Source: Chrysoperla carnea
Lineage: Eukaryota; Arthropoda; Insecta; Neuroptera; Chrysopidae
Assembly (NCBI RefSeq): GCF_905475395.1
Contig: NC_058338.1
Span: 71,559,435-71,623,434, forward strand
Direction of reading: 5' to 3'
Length of the DNA: 64,000 bases
How positions within the stretch are numbered: position 1 is the first letter of the stretch; each line of letters begins with the position of its first letter. This document shows positions 11,619 to 23,017 of the stretch, piece by piece. The translations under genes and the position numbers were made by a program. The notes under the pieces were generated by a model. It was not told the DNA's origin. It did not search any database and worked only from the letters and a program-made list of their open reading frames with translations.

Positions 11619-13290
11619 TTCAGTTTTAACCGACTTCAAACAAAACCGGAGGAGGTTATCAATTCGACTGTATTTTATTTATTTTTTATGTATGCTACCT
11701 CAGATCTTTCGACTGGGTGAACCGATTTTGATGATATTTGAAAGATCGAGCTTCCCGTATGGTTCCATTTCATTTCATTTTGGTCCAGTTCTGACAACGG
11801 CATCCATGAGAAAACCATTAAAGTCTTAAATTTGCATTAAGTATGCACGGCAAGAGGACGAATAACTCAATATCACGCCAACCGATTTCGATGATTCTTC
11901 TTTTAGTGACAAATTAGTTAGTGCACTTCAGATTCACTAAAAGTCACAAAATAAAAAAAACTTTTAACGAAAACAAACCTTCTTCAAAAGAAAAACTTTT
12001 TCAAAACAAATTAATATGCACTAAAAAGTAATAGACGGTCCGAAACATCGGACAAGACTTTATTATATTATAAAATTGATATATTATTATTGTAATATTT
12101 TGATTGAAAGCAGCCAATTGTAAGAATTATTTAAAAACAAGGAAAAGTTTTAGTTTCTTAACTTCACTAATTTGGCTTAATTAAATTTTATTTATTTCTT
12201 TATTTTTTTACCAAATTAAAAAAGTTACTTAAAAAAACATTTTAAATAATATCAATTTTGGGTAGAGCTGATTTGACCACATTTGACGGTTTCATTCCCT
12301 TCAGCTCCACGGCTCCAAGAGAAGGGGTCCCAGAGGGTAGTTTTATCAAACCTAGGACCTTGTTGATATAAACCCTGATACGAAGTTTCACTGCTGCCCC
12401 CTCAGCCTCTCCCTAGAAAATACCATTTTCCGGTATTTTTAAATATTTTCCCTAGGGTGTGGCCTTCTCGAATTTTCCCGGATATGTGGCTTATACATAT
12501 CCTAGGAACACCTTATGGTTTAGCCTTGTGCCAAGTTAAATTGAAATCGTTGGAGCCATTTTTGAGAAAAGCCCAAAAAAAAAAAGGTTTTCCCAAGGGT
12601 GTGGGCCTTCTCGAATTTTCCTGGTTATGTGGTTTATACCAATCCTAGGAACACTTTTAGGTCAAGCCTTGTGCCCAGTTTAATCGAAATCGTTAGAGCT
12701 GTTTTTGAGAAAACCTCAAAAATCCTGTTTTGGCCTAGACAGAAGTACTCTTAAAAAAAGGCCTAGGGAAAAAATGAAAAAATCGTCTGAAATTATGACC
12801 AAATTGAACCTATGTACCGAGTTTGAGAAAAATCGGTTGAAAATTGAAGGGTCCAGCTTGGTAACAGACATAGCGACATACCGACATACCAACATACCGA
12901 CGGACGCAACATTTTTTAAAAACCACTTTTTTGGAATCAGGGATCCTCAAAACGTGTATTTCCGTTGAAACCCCGATATCGATTTTTTTTTTAATCACAA
13001 TACTTAAATATATTATAATATATAATATAATATATATAATGTAATATTATATATATAATATAATAAAGTAAAAAAATAATGATAATATAATGTAGTTAAA
13101 ATTATTGTTATTTTTAGAGTCGGTGTCACCCAAGCTTATGTAGCTTTGTAGACTCAAAAAATAACATTAATTTTAACTACATTATATTATCCTTCTTTTT
13201 TTACTTTTTAGAGCATATTAATTTGTTTTGGAATATTTTTTATTTTGAAGTCAGTTTTCTTTTTGTTAAAAGTTTTTTTTATTATTAATA
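11619..13290. mobile_element. Family D repeat, interrupted by another repeat
   Basis: The left part (11619-12031) opens AACCGACTTCAAAC and contains CGACTGGGTGAACCGATTTT and CAACCGATTTCGATGATTCT. The right part (about 13065-13290) contains AGTCGGTGTCACCC and ends near TTTTGAAGTCAGTTTTC. Both halves match a more complete copy at 40770-41450 in inverted order, where they are contiguous at CTAAAAA-TA-ACGATAAT. Here about 1 kb of unrelated repeat lies between them. I cannot name the class. It is widespread-looking, non-coding and carries internal inverted repeats. Confidence 0.6.
12032..13064. mobile_element. Repeat nested inside family D, with 143-bp tandem duplication
   Basis: Two adjacent units begin GGGTGTGGCCTTCTCGAATT at 12455 and GGGTGTGGGCCTTCTCGAAT at about 12597. 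They share AATCCTAGGAACAC-type, AGCCTTGTGCC and TGAAATCGTTGGAGC-type phrases, so the period is about 143 bases. Downstream is a short CGACATACCGACATACCAAC array (about 12872-12900). The right margin is a TA-rich tract at about 13005-13065. No coding capacity is supported; the open frames at 12457-12648 and 12705-12968 simply run through the repeat. Confidence 0.55.
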
Positions 13291-14325
13291 TTATTCAGCA
13301 TATAGATAATAGATATCATTAATTTTCTTGAAACCTACAAACATATTCTCTTTATCTTCTCCCAAATATAAAAATGTTGCTTTAATCTGTTATTATATCA
13401 CCAGGAATGATTCTACCACCCTCAATTGGGCTTTTTATTACCGATACTCATTTTTGTGAAATATTTATTTGATTTAGTTATTTCATTACAAAATGTATTT
13501 TCAAAGTAGGTCTTAACTAATCATAGAAGTGACGTAATTTATAAGATATAGAATATAAAAATAAATTTATGGAGACAAATTTAAATGAAATTGAATTCGT
13601 TTTATAGAATATGAGGTAGAAATTGAAGACGATGACATAGAAAGATTGAATTTGTGTAATATTTATACATAGAATATAAATCACAAAATCAACAAATTCG
13701 TTTTTTGGTAGGACGAAAAATGATACAATTACATTAACTTTTAGGGATTAATGTGTAGTTTTTTTTAAGAAAATGTGTTTATCAAAATATATGGAATGGA
13801 ATTTTTTTGGTTATTTAACTGTCAAAAAATATATAATTAAAAGAAATCCCGACTACGCTAAATAAAATTTGAAAAGAAAGAAACAAGTCCAGTAGTTTAC
13901 ATAGGGACTTCATCAGTCGAGGCCTCATTATTTTATTATTGGAAAGATTTGAACCGGTTCTAGATTGTAATGGGACCGACTGTTGAAGTTGCTGTGTAAG
14001 CTTCTGCACTTGATTTTTAAAATGATTAAATATTTTTAATTTTAAAATACATATGACGAAAATGTCGTTAAGTTGGTTTATCACTCAGTCGGTTTCTAGT
14101 TTAGGAAAAATTTTTGGATAGTCAAATGGAATTTGTATTGTTTTTATAGTTTGCAGTATTACAACTCATAAAAAATAGGTACAGCTAACCATAAATAGTA
14201 AGTACATATTTTGTCAAAAAATAAGTACCGAAACAAATAGGTAAAGTAGGTTTCAAAAAAATGCAACCAAAGTGTACAGTAATATTTAGACAAGGTAGGT
14301 ATACCACACTTCTGTTTTCGATTAC
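13291..14325. other. Unassigned spacer
   Basis: No gene is supported. The minus-strand frame at 13815-14084 contains a Ser/Gln-rich segment reading QNQVQKLTQQ-like text but has no domain or splice context. I leave it unassigned. Confidence 0.4.
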
Positions 14326-15073
14326 CTGTTTTTATACCATGTGCATATATGAAAGATATCAAGGTATTAAGTAAACTCTCAAGTTTGTGACGCTTAAAAA
14401 TATTGATGCTGCGAACACATTTGCGTACTCAGGACGTAATGACTTCGCAAATCAGCAACATAGGTCAAGGTCATGAGTCGGTAGGACCCATCTTGTAGAC
14501 CGTTAGAGATAGAACAAAAATAATAATGTAAAAATTGTTTGGAAAGATATCGAAAAAAATTGCTTCGAGATATCGCCCTTTGCCAATAATTTAAGGTGAT
14601 ATCTCAAACACTACGCCTATATTCAAAAAATTCACCCAATTTTTGTATTTTTGGAACAAAATAACTCAAGACATTGAATTAAATTCAAATCGGAGACAAA
14701 AAATTTTTAATTTTTATTTTACGAATCCCCTTAGAAAAATCTAAATTGCAAAACGTTTTTTGTTTTTGAATTTGATGTAACTTGGTAAATAGGGTAATAA
14801 GAACCAAAAAAAAATCGGGTTCATTTAACAATCAGATGAGTAGTTTTTCGAATATATCTTAAAATTCTGTAGGAAAATTTTTTTTCGGATCGATTCCTGT
14901 TGACACTTCGAAAAATATTCATCTTAAAGCCAAATGAACATTACATTTATAATAAGGATGAATTTTTGCTCACCATAGTTATTGAAATTTCTCATAAAAA
15001 AATAAGCAACGTTTGTTTAAAATATTTTTTCGTAAACATCACTGTTTATCCGTATGAGGGTGCAAATTAGGAC
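14326..15073 (-). mobile_element. Family A element copy 4, split by unrelated sequence
   Basis: The 3' end and part of the core are present on the minus strand (14330-14545: TATACCATGTGCATATATG, then GGACCCATCTTGTAGACCGT). A second core segment (CGTAAACATCACTGTTTATC) reappears at 15031-15073. About 450 bases that do not match other copies lie between, and the 5' end and the microsatellite are missing. This is either an insertion into the element or a divergent longer form. Confidence 0.58.
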
Positions 15074-15990
15074 AAAACTTTTGTGTCCATTGTCTCCAAA
15101 ACTATAAAAGTTAGAAAATTGAAAATTTGAAGGTTGTGAACATATACACGAGAGTATATTTTCGAAAACTTAGATTTGACAATCAGACAGATGAATTATT
15201 TTTGAATTGAAGCTTACTATGATTTTTTTAAAAGTTGTAGCTTAGTATTTCTGCCTAGCACACCAAATGACATGAATACTTGAACAGTGTTTTTATTATT
15301 TAGACTTATGTTGTTGAAGTGTATTTTCTAAGCACTTGACTTTTATTTATTAAACTTTGTTATTTTATAGGTATCTACTACGAATGGGTTATAACATTTG
15401 GTCCTGGTGCTCATCAACATATATTGTCATAGATAAATACATTTCTAAAACTGTTTGTGTAGCCTAGTTAGTCTTCCAGCGTTGATGAAAACGTTTTTTG
15501 TCGACTCTGAATAGGAAAGGGTGTTTGTTTTCTGTTTTCTGATTTTCCCTCTTTTAGCTTGCGTCAAGTGATTTTTGTTTCAATTATCGTTATAATAGAA
15601 CAATTGAAACTTACGCTTTCGATCACAACCAATTTTAAGAGCTTTTGTAGATAAAATTTTTGTTACACTAAATATTGGTAACTAAACCACACAGCTACTT
15701 CTAGAATTTTTCTGATGGGCACTCAGCCTTATACATTTATATCGTATATATTATTACAATATTATTATAACAAATGCCTATCATATACTTACTACACTTC
15801 AACATTCTACTTAAATTTTTATTATTTCTTCGAATTTCGATTATAATCATGTCAAATGGTTTTTATACGCACGAATCGATACACATTTTTATATCAAGTG
15901 GATGATATTTTATTAACAGTACAGGATCATATATTGGCTGGGTCACAAACAAGGTCACAATGTAGTTAAAGGTTGACGAACAAAGTTTTT
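15074..15990. other. Unassigned spacer
   Basis: I see no gene, repeat family or structured element here. The 79-codon minus-strand frame at 15863-16102 runs into the next family A copy and is not supported. Confidence 0.4.
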
Positions 15991-16450
15991 TTGTTTTTAT
16001 ACCATGTATATGAAATATACCAAGGTATACTAAGTTTAGTCCCAAGTTTATAACGCTTAAAACTACTGTAACTAGGAACGAAATTTTGGTAAAGGTGTTC
16101 ATTAAATCACCTAATTAGTCCATTTCCGGTTGTATGTCTGTCTATCGTCTGTCGTCTGTCTGTCCATCTGTCATCACGATTACTCAAAAGTGATATCAAG
16201 CTGAAATTTTTATAGCGTGCTTAGGACGTAAAAAGTGAGGTCAAGTTTGTAAATGAGCAACATAGGTCAATTGGGTCTTGGGTCTGTAGGACCCAGCTTG
16301 TAAACCGTTAAAGATAGAACAAAAGTTTAAATATAACAAATGTTTCTTATAATAAAATAAACTTTTGTTTGAAATATTTTTTCGTAAACATCACTGTTTA
16401 TACATGGTATTTCAACGATTAACTCAGTCAATTGTTTGGTTTCACTTATT
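15991..16450 (-). mobile_element. Family A element, copy 5
   Basis: On the minus strand both ends are present: TTTTTATACCATGTATATGA at about 15996, and the inverse of the ACTGAGTTAATTGTT segment near 16415-16435. The GTCTGTCGTCTGTCTGTCC array is at about 16136-16170. The region between the core and the 5' end is shortened relative to copies 1, 2 and 9. Confidence 0.72.
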
Positions 16451-16574
16451 TTTAATTGGGAACATAAACCTGGCATGGTCACTTTTCTTCATAAAGATTG
16501 ACAATTTTTTATTTATATTATTTTTAAAATAATTTATTTGAAATATTTGGGTGAACAAAAACTTCGAACTCGCG

Positions 16575-16915
16575 TCATTGGGTGTTTATAATTGAAATCC
16601 TCCTTAAAGGATGGACCGATTTTGATGAAATTTTTTGTATTTGCTCAAATGGATGTGAGAATGGTTTAGATTCACAATCAGGTCCACTACAAAGGAGGGT
16701 TCCACACCAAAAAATTAAAACCTAAAATAATATATTACATTACATCTTGCTATTCAAATGTATTTGTTTGCACTCCCACCATATTTATCTCGAATTGTGA
16801 ACAGCTATTCAAATAGTATTGAGGCATAATTTATTATTATTCAGGTATTGTGAATGGGTATTTATTAGAGCTATATGTGACCGCAGCAAGTTCCACTGCC
16901 AGTGCCCATGACTGA
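16575..16915 (+). mobile_element. Family F repeat, copy 1
   Basis: It shares GGACCGATTTTGATGAAATT and GAGAATGGTTTAGATT with the copy at 21712, and at the far end ATTCAGGTATTGTGAATGGG and GCAGCAAGTTCCACTGCCA-like text. The phrase structure (GACCGATTTTGATGAAATTT) is typical of insect Helitron/Helentron-derived repeats. The class assignment is inference. Confidence 0.58.
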
Positions 16916-18239
16916 CTATCTTTTTTTTGGAAACTAAAAAGTAATTCATTTAAAAAAAAAAAAGCTTTATAAAATAATCAACTGCTGATTATTTATAATT
17001 AATCATTTTCAGATATATCACAGACACTATTACTAAAATAAGCAAAAATTGTTTATAGAAAAATATACCCTTGATCTAAAAATATACCGCTTATCTTAAA
17101 TTTGAGAAATATTTTGTTCAATTACATGTATTTTTTTTGTACCAACACCTGTTTACTTTTTCCTATTTTTCTTCAAAGAATTTAGAATGGAATGCCTCAC
17201 AATAGTGCGTCGAATATTGTTCGTTGTTTAAGAACAAAACTTAAGTTTTGAACTTGTTTTCGTAAACTGGATTGAATTTAATTCAATATAAACAGAGCTT
17301 TCACTAGAACAAGCTGTACATAATATTGGTTCTGCCATTGAACAATAAAGTCAAAACGATATCGAAAAATAATCTCAACACGTTTCTGTTGAATATTTTA
17401 AAAATATATATCTACAAGAGAACAAATTCTTGAGTATAAAAAAGGAAATTTACTTTAATTTAAAAAAAATTAAATTTTAAATAAGAAGGAAATTAATTTT
17501 TAATATCAGGAAAAACAATATTTAAATCACATCTATGGCAGAACAAATTCAATATCTAACCTTCAATTAATTGTTTGAAACTCATAAACTCATAAATAAA
17601 ATGAAAAGTGTATATGCGTATCGGAAGGCTTGAAAAATTGATATTAGTGTCCATTTGAGAGTCAAAACCATTTTTCAACCAATTGGACACCTACCAACTT
17701 CAGGCTATTTCTTCATATATAATGTTAACATGGACGTAAAAAAATTAACATGTGGTGCTTTTGTTGGATAAGGCTTTATTAAAGTGAAAAGTAAACTCAA
17801 TTTATATGTACTTAAGTTATGAGAAATGTAAATACAAAAAAGCTTAAAATATAAATAAATAAATTGTTGTCGAAGCAAATAATTAAAGCTGGTGATGTGA
17901 GCTGACAACAAATAAAATGTTAGTTGAGCTGTTTGTGGGGAAGAGCGTAGTACCAGGCATGAAATTTGTAACGACATTGCGTAAACTCTTACAAATTTAA
18001 CATTTATGAGTTCTTTAAATATAACAATGGAAATAGTTTTTGTTTATAGAACTATCATTACCTATACTACAGACTTTTTTATGAAAATTTAAAAACTAAA
18101 CATCGATATAAACTTATGTGTAAAAGATGTGAACCATAGTAGAAGATTATAGTATATGAAAATGTCATCTCTTGAACAAGTTATCTTTATGGTTCTTGCT
18201 AGGAAACAGCAATATAAAATGCAACTACTATTGTTTCTC
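16916..18239. other. Unassigned spacer
   Basis: No gene is supported. The 90-codon minus-strand frame at 17705-17977 is Leu/Tyr/Thr-rich without recognised motifs. Poly(A) and poly(T) tracts are frequent. Confidence 0.4.
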
Positions 18240-18495
18240 TTTTTAACTCTCGAACTAAAAAAAGAGGAGTGTTATAAGTTTGACCGCTATGTGTGTGTGT
18301 GTGTCCGTCTGTCTGTCTGTCTGTGGCATCGTAGCACCTAAACGGATGAACCAATTTTGATTTTTTAGATTTTGTTTGAAAGGTAATTTGATGGAGAGTA
18401 TTCCTAAGCTATGATTCAGGGGCGAGTTAAGGGTTCCGTATCCGAAAAATTTGTCGGGGGTTTTTTAAATTTTGTAAATTTAGCTTGTAGACACT
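18240..18495 (+). mobile_element. Family E repeat with (GT)n(GTCT)n core, copy 1
   Basis: It contains GTTATAAGTTTGACCGCTAT, a (GT)n run passing into GTCCGTCTGTCTGTCTGTCT (about 18292-18322), then GCATCGTAGCACCTAAACGG and ATGAACCAATTTTGATT. Copies at 42200 and 53745 share the same order. The (GTCY)n core followed by an ATGAACCGATTTTGAT phrase is a familiar insect mini-me/Helentron pattern. Confidence 0.65.
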
Positions 18496-18894
18496 TCTTA
18501 TCTCAGCGTTCAGAAACAGCTTCGACCGAAATTTTTGTTGACCACAGGTGAATGGTAACTTTTATCCACTTGTACTACGCTAGAACAAAATAGTTGTGTG
18601 TAATACAAAACGTTTGTTTGATTGAAGGTAAATGACCGTGTAGCTATTAAAATTTTATCTCCACCCGATTTTGCGTTGTCTTTAAAGCTGGAATTTGCCA
18701 TAAAAATGTCCAATCACAATCAGGGATTTGGGTAGAATTCGATTTAAAACACAAAACATTATAATCTTTATGAAATAATTGTAAAAGCAAATTTTTCTAT
18801 TTTTAAACACTATAAAATGTGATTTATATTTTAAAGGAAAACAAAAGAACGTGGATACTCATTCACTCTGTCGGTAAATCGATAAAATTTGCCT
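18496..18894. other. Unassigned spacer
   Basis: The minus-strand 67-codon frame at 18510-18713 has no motif. Nothing is supported here. Confidence 0.4.
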
Positions 18895-19530
18895 TCCTAG
18901 AGGTTGGATTATTTTAATCCATTATGGCTAATAGCTCGTTTTTTAATTATCCAGTCAAAAAATAAAAGTTGAAGAGTTTAATGGAGAACATCATATTCTG
19001 ATCAGACTGAACCTAGTTCTATGGGTTTGCTTTAATAGTCAGTTTAGATCCTAAAAGGTAAGAAATAGAATAACATTTAAAATTAAAAATATGCCATTAT
19101 TTCATTTAATCGAAAGAAATCACTGTTGTTATAGAAAAATGTTTTAGCCAAAAGTGGCCAAGGGCAATAAAGTACATTTGCCTGTATCCATGACTTTGAC
19201 CTAAAATTCTCGTAATTTGACCTTCATCTTCAACTGATTTTGAAAATTGACCTCGGCATAATAGCTTTTAACACAGGCGAATGGCCCTTGTTATCTTTGA
19301 TAACTTTTGTCTTAAAAATTTTTACATATTTTCTTTTGATAAATAAAAAATGTTGGTTTTTTTTAATGAAGATCAACTTTCTTATTTACAGTGTTATTCT
19401 ATCTCTTACCTTCTTGAATCTAATCTCACCCACCATCAAAACATGAAACTTTTGTTGAAGTTATTTTTTGATTGATTTACTTCAAAACGAGCTATTAGCC
19501 AAAATAGATCAATATGGATCACTCTGTATA
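18895..19530. mobile_element. Family G palindromic element, copy A
   Basis: Terminal arms are inverted: ATTATGGCTAATAGCTCGTT near 18922 against AACGAGCTATTAGCCAAAAT near 19484. Inner arm pairs (CAGTCAAAAAATAAAAG against TTATTTTTTGATTGATT) follow. The interior carries runs such as AATGAAGATCAACTTTC that also occur in the second copy at 47065. Structure and multicopy nature fit a non-autonomous inverted-repeat DNA element; no ORF in it is meaningful. Confidence 0.65.
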
Positions 19531-19890
19531 ATTACTACTTCTGTTGAGTCGATGACTATATCTGTTGAGAATGTAAAGAGTGAATCGTGGTAAATTGTAT
19601 CCCAGGTACAACACATTAACCTATATTGTAAAACCAATATAACAAAAACAAGAATATTGTTCAAAACAATATTAAAATAATCTCTTGGTGTGTATTTATT
19701 ACTTTTAATTTGAATATAAATTTAAAACATTCAATCATTTTGTTTAATTATTTTGTTGAATATTTGTATGTAAAACTTTTAACACTGAATAAATAATTGT
19801 TAATTTTTGGTATAAATGAATTCATTTGTATTCATCTGGTATTGCAAATGTTTTTAAACAAATTTAGTTCGGATTTTTTAAGTCCATCTA

Positions 19891-20722
19891 ATTTTTTTTT
19901 TATTTCTTGTGTTTATTTAAAGTCGCTCTGACAACCCAGGTCTTTGGCGACTGCACTTAAATACAATGTTTGGATAAACTTATAGGTGAACAAATTACAG
20001 ACGATAACATTTGGTTTTATATATTAGCATATTAGTTTCCTCGATTTTGACAATTTGATCGTTTGGAGATAATGGCGTTCTTCGTTGAGTGTAGTTGAAA
20101 CGTCGGTTGGAATTCCGTGTTGGCTTCTGAGTTGGGTGAGTCCTGGGCCTGTCTCGATGATGTAGCTTACGTAGGCTGGTTCGTTGTATGCCGGTCATGT
20201 TTTGGGGGTGGCCTTACTCAGGAGATGTCTATGAGAGAAGGCTGTATGTCCAATTCTCAGACTTGTGATATAGCTCTGGTCATGTTTCTGTTTTTGTTTT
20301 AGGCAGTTGTTGGGTAAGATCTGTACCTGTGATGTAGCTTCTTCAGCTTCTTTGTTTGCAAATTCATTCCCTCTTATACCTTGGTGGAGAGGTGACCCAG
20401 ATTATTTTTACATTTTTGTAGATATTTAAATTTTTGATTCTGGATTGACAGTTCTGGATGATAGAGTCTGTTGAACTGCAGTTTTTCATCGCTTGTATCA
20501 CTGATTTCGAGTCTGAAAATATGGCTGCATTTACAAAATAGCGGTATTCGATTAATTTAAGGCTTTCTAGAATGGCATATGCCTCGCAACAGAAGATATA
20601 GAAGGACGACGGGAGTTTGTGCCTATGGACGTCGTCGTTGATTACAATTGCGCACCCTCTTGCTTCGTTGCAGATTGACCCATCGGTGAAGATCCAGGTG
20701 AACTGGTCGGAGTGTATGGGCT
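19891..20722 (-). pseudogene. 5'-truncated LINE relic with RNase H domain
   Basis: Read on the minus strand from 20722, the sequence encodes FTDGSICNEARGCAIV, then CCEAYAILESLKL, then FSDSKSVIQAM, the first three acidic motifs of RNase H (D, E, D). The fourth block, HQGIRGNEFANKEAEEA, is one frame away (about 20350-20400), so there is a frameshift just after the WV of that region. Downstream, the 3' end has AGTCGC...GCGACT followed by TTTAAATAAA and an A-rich tail (T-rich at 19892-19901 on plus). This matches the 3' end design of the complete LINE at 58366. It is therefore a dead, truncated relative; the reverse transcriptase and endonuclease parts are absent. Confidence 0.72.
19921..19952 (-). 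other. 3' stem-loop of truncated LINE relic
   Basis: AGTCGC (minus strand, plus positions 19952-19947) pairs with GCGACT (19926-19921), immediately upstream of TTTAAATAAA. The complete LINE has AGTCGTT paired with AACGACT in the same place, so the stem is kept while the bases change. Confidence 0.55.
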
Positions 20723-20740
20723 AGCAAACTAGCACCCATT

Positions 20741-20772
20741 TCCTTAGTGGTAGAAGCTTCTACACTACTAAG
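20741..20772. repeat. Short palindrome
   Basis: CCTTAGTGGTAGAAG is followed directly by CTTCTACACTACTAAGG, an imperfect 32-base palindrome with almost no loop. It abuts the 5' truncation point of the LINE relic. Confidence 0.5.
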
Positions 20773-21103
20773 GCAATACTACTATGGTAGCGGTAGGATA
20801 TGGCATAAAATATGCCATGGGAATATGATTATAAAATTGTGTGTGATTTTTGTTGTTGCAAAAAACTAAAAAATCTGCGTTTACGAATACGCTAAACTAA
20901 AAAGCCAAAAAAATATCTATCAGTTCAAAATAGATTAAGAAAAAATGCATTTTATCTTAAAAAAGCGTCAGCTGCTAGATTATAATTATTGCAGATATTT
21001 TATTGACAAATATTGTTAAAAGTAAAGTTATTATAAAACATCTTAAAAAGTATCACACAGCATTTTTTGCAGCAAGATCGTACTTTCGGCAGAAAATAAA
21101 GAA
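20773..21103. other. Unassigned spacer
   Basis: No gene or repeat recognised. Confidence 0.35.
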
Positions 21104-21223
21104 ATTATACATCACACGAACAGAAAGTTTGAGAGCCCTGAACTGCGTGCTATGATCAAATATCCCAGTGCAGTCTCGCACAGTTGAGGAGTCTCAAACT
21201 TGCTGCCCTTGTAGTGTAATATA
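21104..21223. other. Long single hairpin; possible microRNA precursor or tiny MITE
   Basis: AAGTTTGAGA at 21125-21134 pairs perfectly with TCTCAAACTT at 21192-21201. The stem continues inward (CTGAACTGCGTGC against GCACAGTTGAG, about 21138-21150 and 21178-21188) and outward (ATTATACATCACAC against GTAGTGTAAT, about 21104-21117 and 21211-21220) with a few mismatches. The loop is about 25-30 bases. Length, imperfect stem and loop size are within the range of animal primary microRNA hairpins. I do not recognise a known mature sequence, and no second copy was noticed in the window. Confidence 0.35.
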
Positions 21224-21690
21224 CTATTAACGCACACCATAAAAATCATCTTTACGAATATACTATTCTTAATCTAAATTATGTATTGTCATTTGTCTTT
21301 GATAAGTGTGCGTTTCGATTCAATCCGACGTTTTGAAATGGTTGTAATAACGTCCAATGATTCCGTTACATGAATACATAGCAAGCTTATAAAAGCGTGT
21401 TAAAAATAGTGTATCAACTACCAATATGTAACGGGTATTCATTTTATGACCCACTAATTTAGTTAATTTATTTAAACAATAATTATTAGTTCCAATGAAA
21501 AAGTACCTACCTATACTTGTGTTTATAAATCGTCAACAAATTTATTATTATGCATACAAAACTACATGTCACATTTATCCCCAAATGTTCTTTTAAGGCA
21601 AGGGATTATAACCAAAATCAGTCGTCATTTTCGAATTGAACACTTGGGTACATAATACGTAAGTTTCTATCCCTATCCCTATCTTAATAT
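21224..21690. other. Unassigned spacer
   Basis: No gene or repeat recognised. Confidence 0.35.
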
Positions 21691-21711
21691 ATATATTTCT
21701 TGTGTGCGTGT

Positions 21712-22164
21712 GTATGTAATTGAACTCCTCCTAGACGGCTGGACCGATTTTGATGAAATTTTTTGTGTGTATTCGTGGAGATTCGAGAATGGTTTAGATT
21801 TACAATTACAAAAAAATGTTTTGTAGTTGTCAGTACAACTGTTTTTGAGGGCTCCGTACCAAAAAAATGAAATTTCATTAAATGGTGGGAGCGCATATAA
21901 ATCATATCACATTATGTATACTATGTGTACTATGTATTTTTAATAGTATTCAGGTATTGTCAATAGGCATTTATTAGAGCCATATGCGAGCGCAGCGAGC
22001 TCTACTATCAAAGGTCAGGCCAAAGGTCGAAGGTCAGGCCACTCCAATAAATAGGAGTTAAATTGGGGTTTAGCGGGATGGGTTTAGCGGACAGGCTAAA
22101 CGTAGTATAGGTATTCATGAATTGGAGTTACGTTTTTACGGGACAACGTCCGTCGGGGCCGCTA
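21712..22164 (+). mobile_element. Family F repeat, copy 2
   Basis: It shares with the copy at 16575 the phrases GACCGATTTTGATGAAATTT and GAGAATGGTTTAGATT, and near its end ATTCAGGTATTGTCAATAGG and GAGCGCAGCGAGCTC. It also has AAATGGTGGGAGCGCATATA, a phrase seen alone at 29234 and 50375. A local duplication of AAAGGTCAGGCC occurs around 22010-22045. It ends in GGGACAACGTCCGTCGGGGCC (about 22140-22160), directly against family H. Confidence 0.58.
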
Positions 22165-22500
22165 GTATATTATAAATGTGAAAGTAAGTATGTTACGCTT
22201 TCACGCTTTTAAAATTAATTTAATTTGACCTTACCATAAATTACAGATTCCTGTAAAAATAGTCAATATAAAATATTTCATGGCCATTATTTCTGATATA
22301 TTCAATGAATAATACGACTATTTTACATTTAAAAAAATAGAAAACCATACATATATTTTACCTGTGTAAAACAATCCTCACCATTATTTCGAGTGGTATA
22401 GAAAGGGAATAAGCGAGAGCAAGGGAGATGGACGCTATAACACGGTGGTATTTATCAATCTTAACTTTTAAACCCAGCGAAGTGGGTGGGTCACATTCTA
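22165..22500 (+). mobile_element. Family H repeat, copy 1
   Basis: It begins TATTATAAATGTGAAAGTAA and TTACGCTTTCACG, passes through TAAATTACAGATTCCTGTAA and CCTGTGTAAAACAATCCTCA, and ends near AACCCAGCGAAGTGGGTGGG. An inverted copy lies at 27105-27585. The phrase AAATGTGAAAGTAAG...TTACGCTTTCACG is common to insect non-autonomous repeats. It does not encode protein. Confidence 0.62.
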
Positions 22501-23017
22501 GTAAGTTATATTTGGCAATTCTAATTTATATTTTTTGGTTATTTATCTAGTTTTAATCAAAGTATAAAGTGTGTTATTTTCCTCCGGGAATGTTGTATAC
22601 ATCGAATTTATTTTAGTGCATAATTTTTATGAGGATGTCATAGTTACTTCCTTCAAAGAGTATCTAGACTCGAAGAGTCATTTTTTATATTTATGTAACA
22701 AATACTTAAATTCTTAAGGACGTTCCATTACATATCAACCTATTTGTTTAATTTGCTCGCGACATATATTCTAGATGAAATAATTTTTGTCCACTGCCCT
22801 GAAATAATCTTTCAAAATGCAGACATTGTACCTAAAATAAAAATTAATTTTTGTTAAAATCAAAAAAAGTTACAACATGTGAAATAAAACACAATTACGT
22901 CAACATGGTAATAATTTATGTGAAAGAAGCGTCACCGAAAGTATTTATAAAAGAAATAATTATATTAAAGTAAAAAAAAAAAAACACTTCAAAATGTTGG
23001 TTGGTCTGCATTTTAAG
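22501..23017. other. Spacer upstream of candidate exons
   Basis: No further upstream exon is convincing. An A-rich run precedes the possible acceptor at 23016-23017. Confidence 0.35.

Noticed and set aside
12457..12968. ORFs of 63 and 87 codons
   Set aside because: They follow the 143-base tandem duplication and the CGACATACC array and have no motif.
13815..14084. 89-codon minus-strand ORF with Gln-rich part
   Set aside because: No domain, and no upstream or downstream exon signals that fit.
17705..17977. 90-codon minus-strand ORF
   Set aside because: No recognisable domain, no splice or poly(A) context, and composition typical of chance frames in this AT-rich DNA.
20117..20302. Plus-strand 61-codon ORF
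   Set aside because: Antisense shadow of the RNase H relic on the minus strand.
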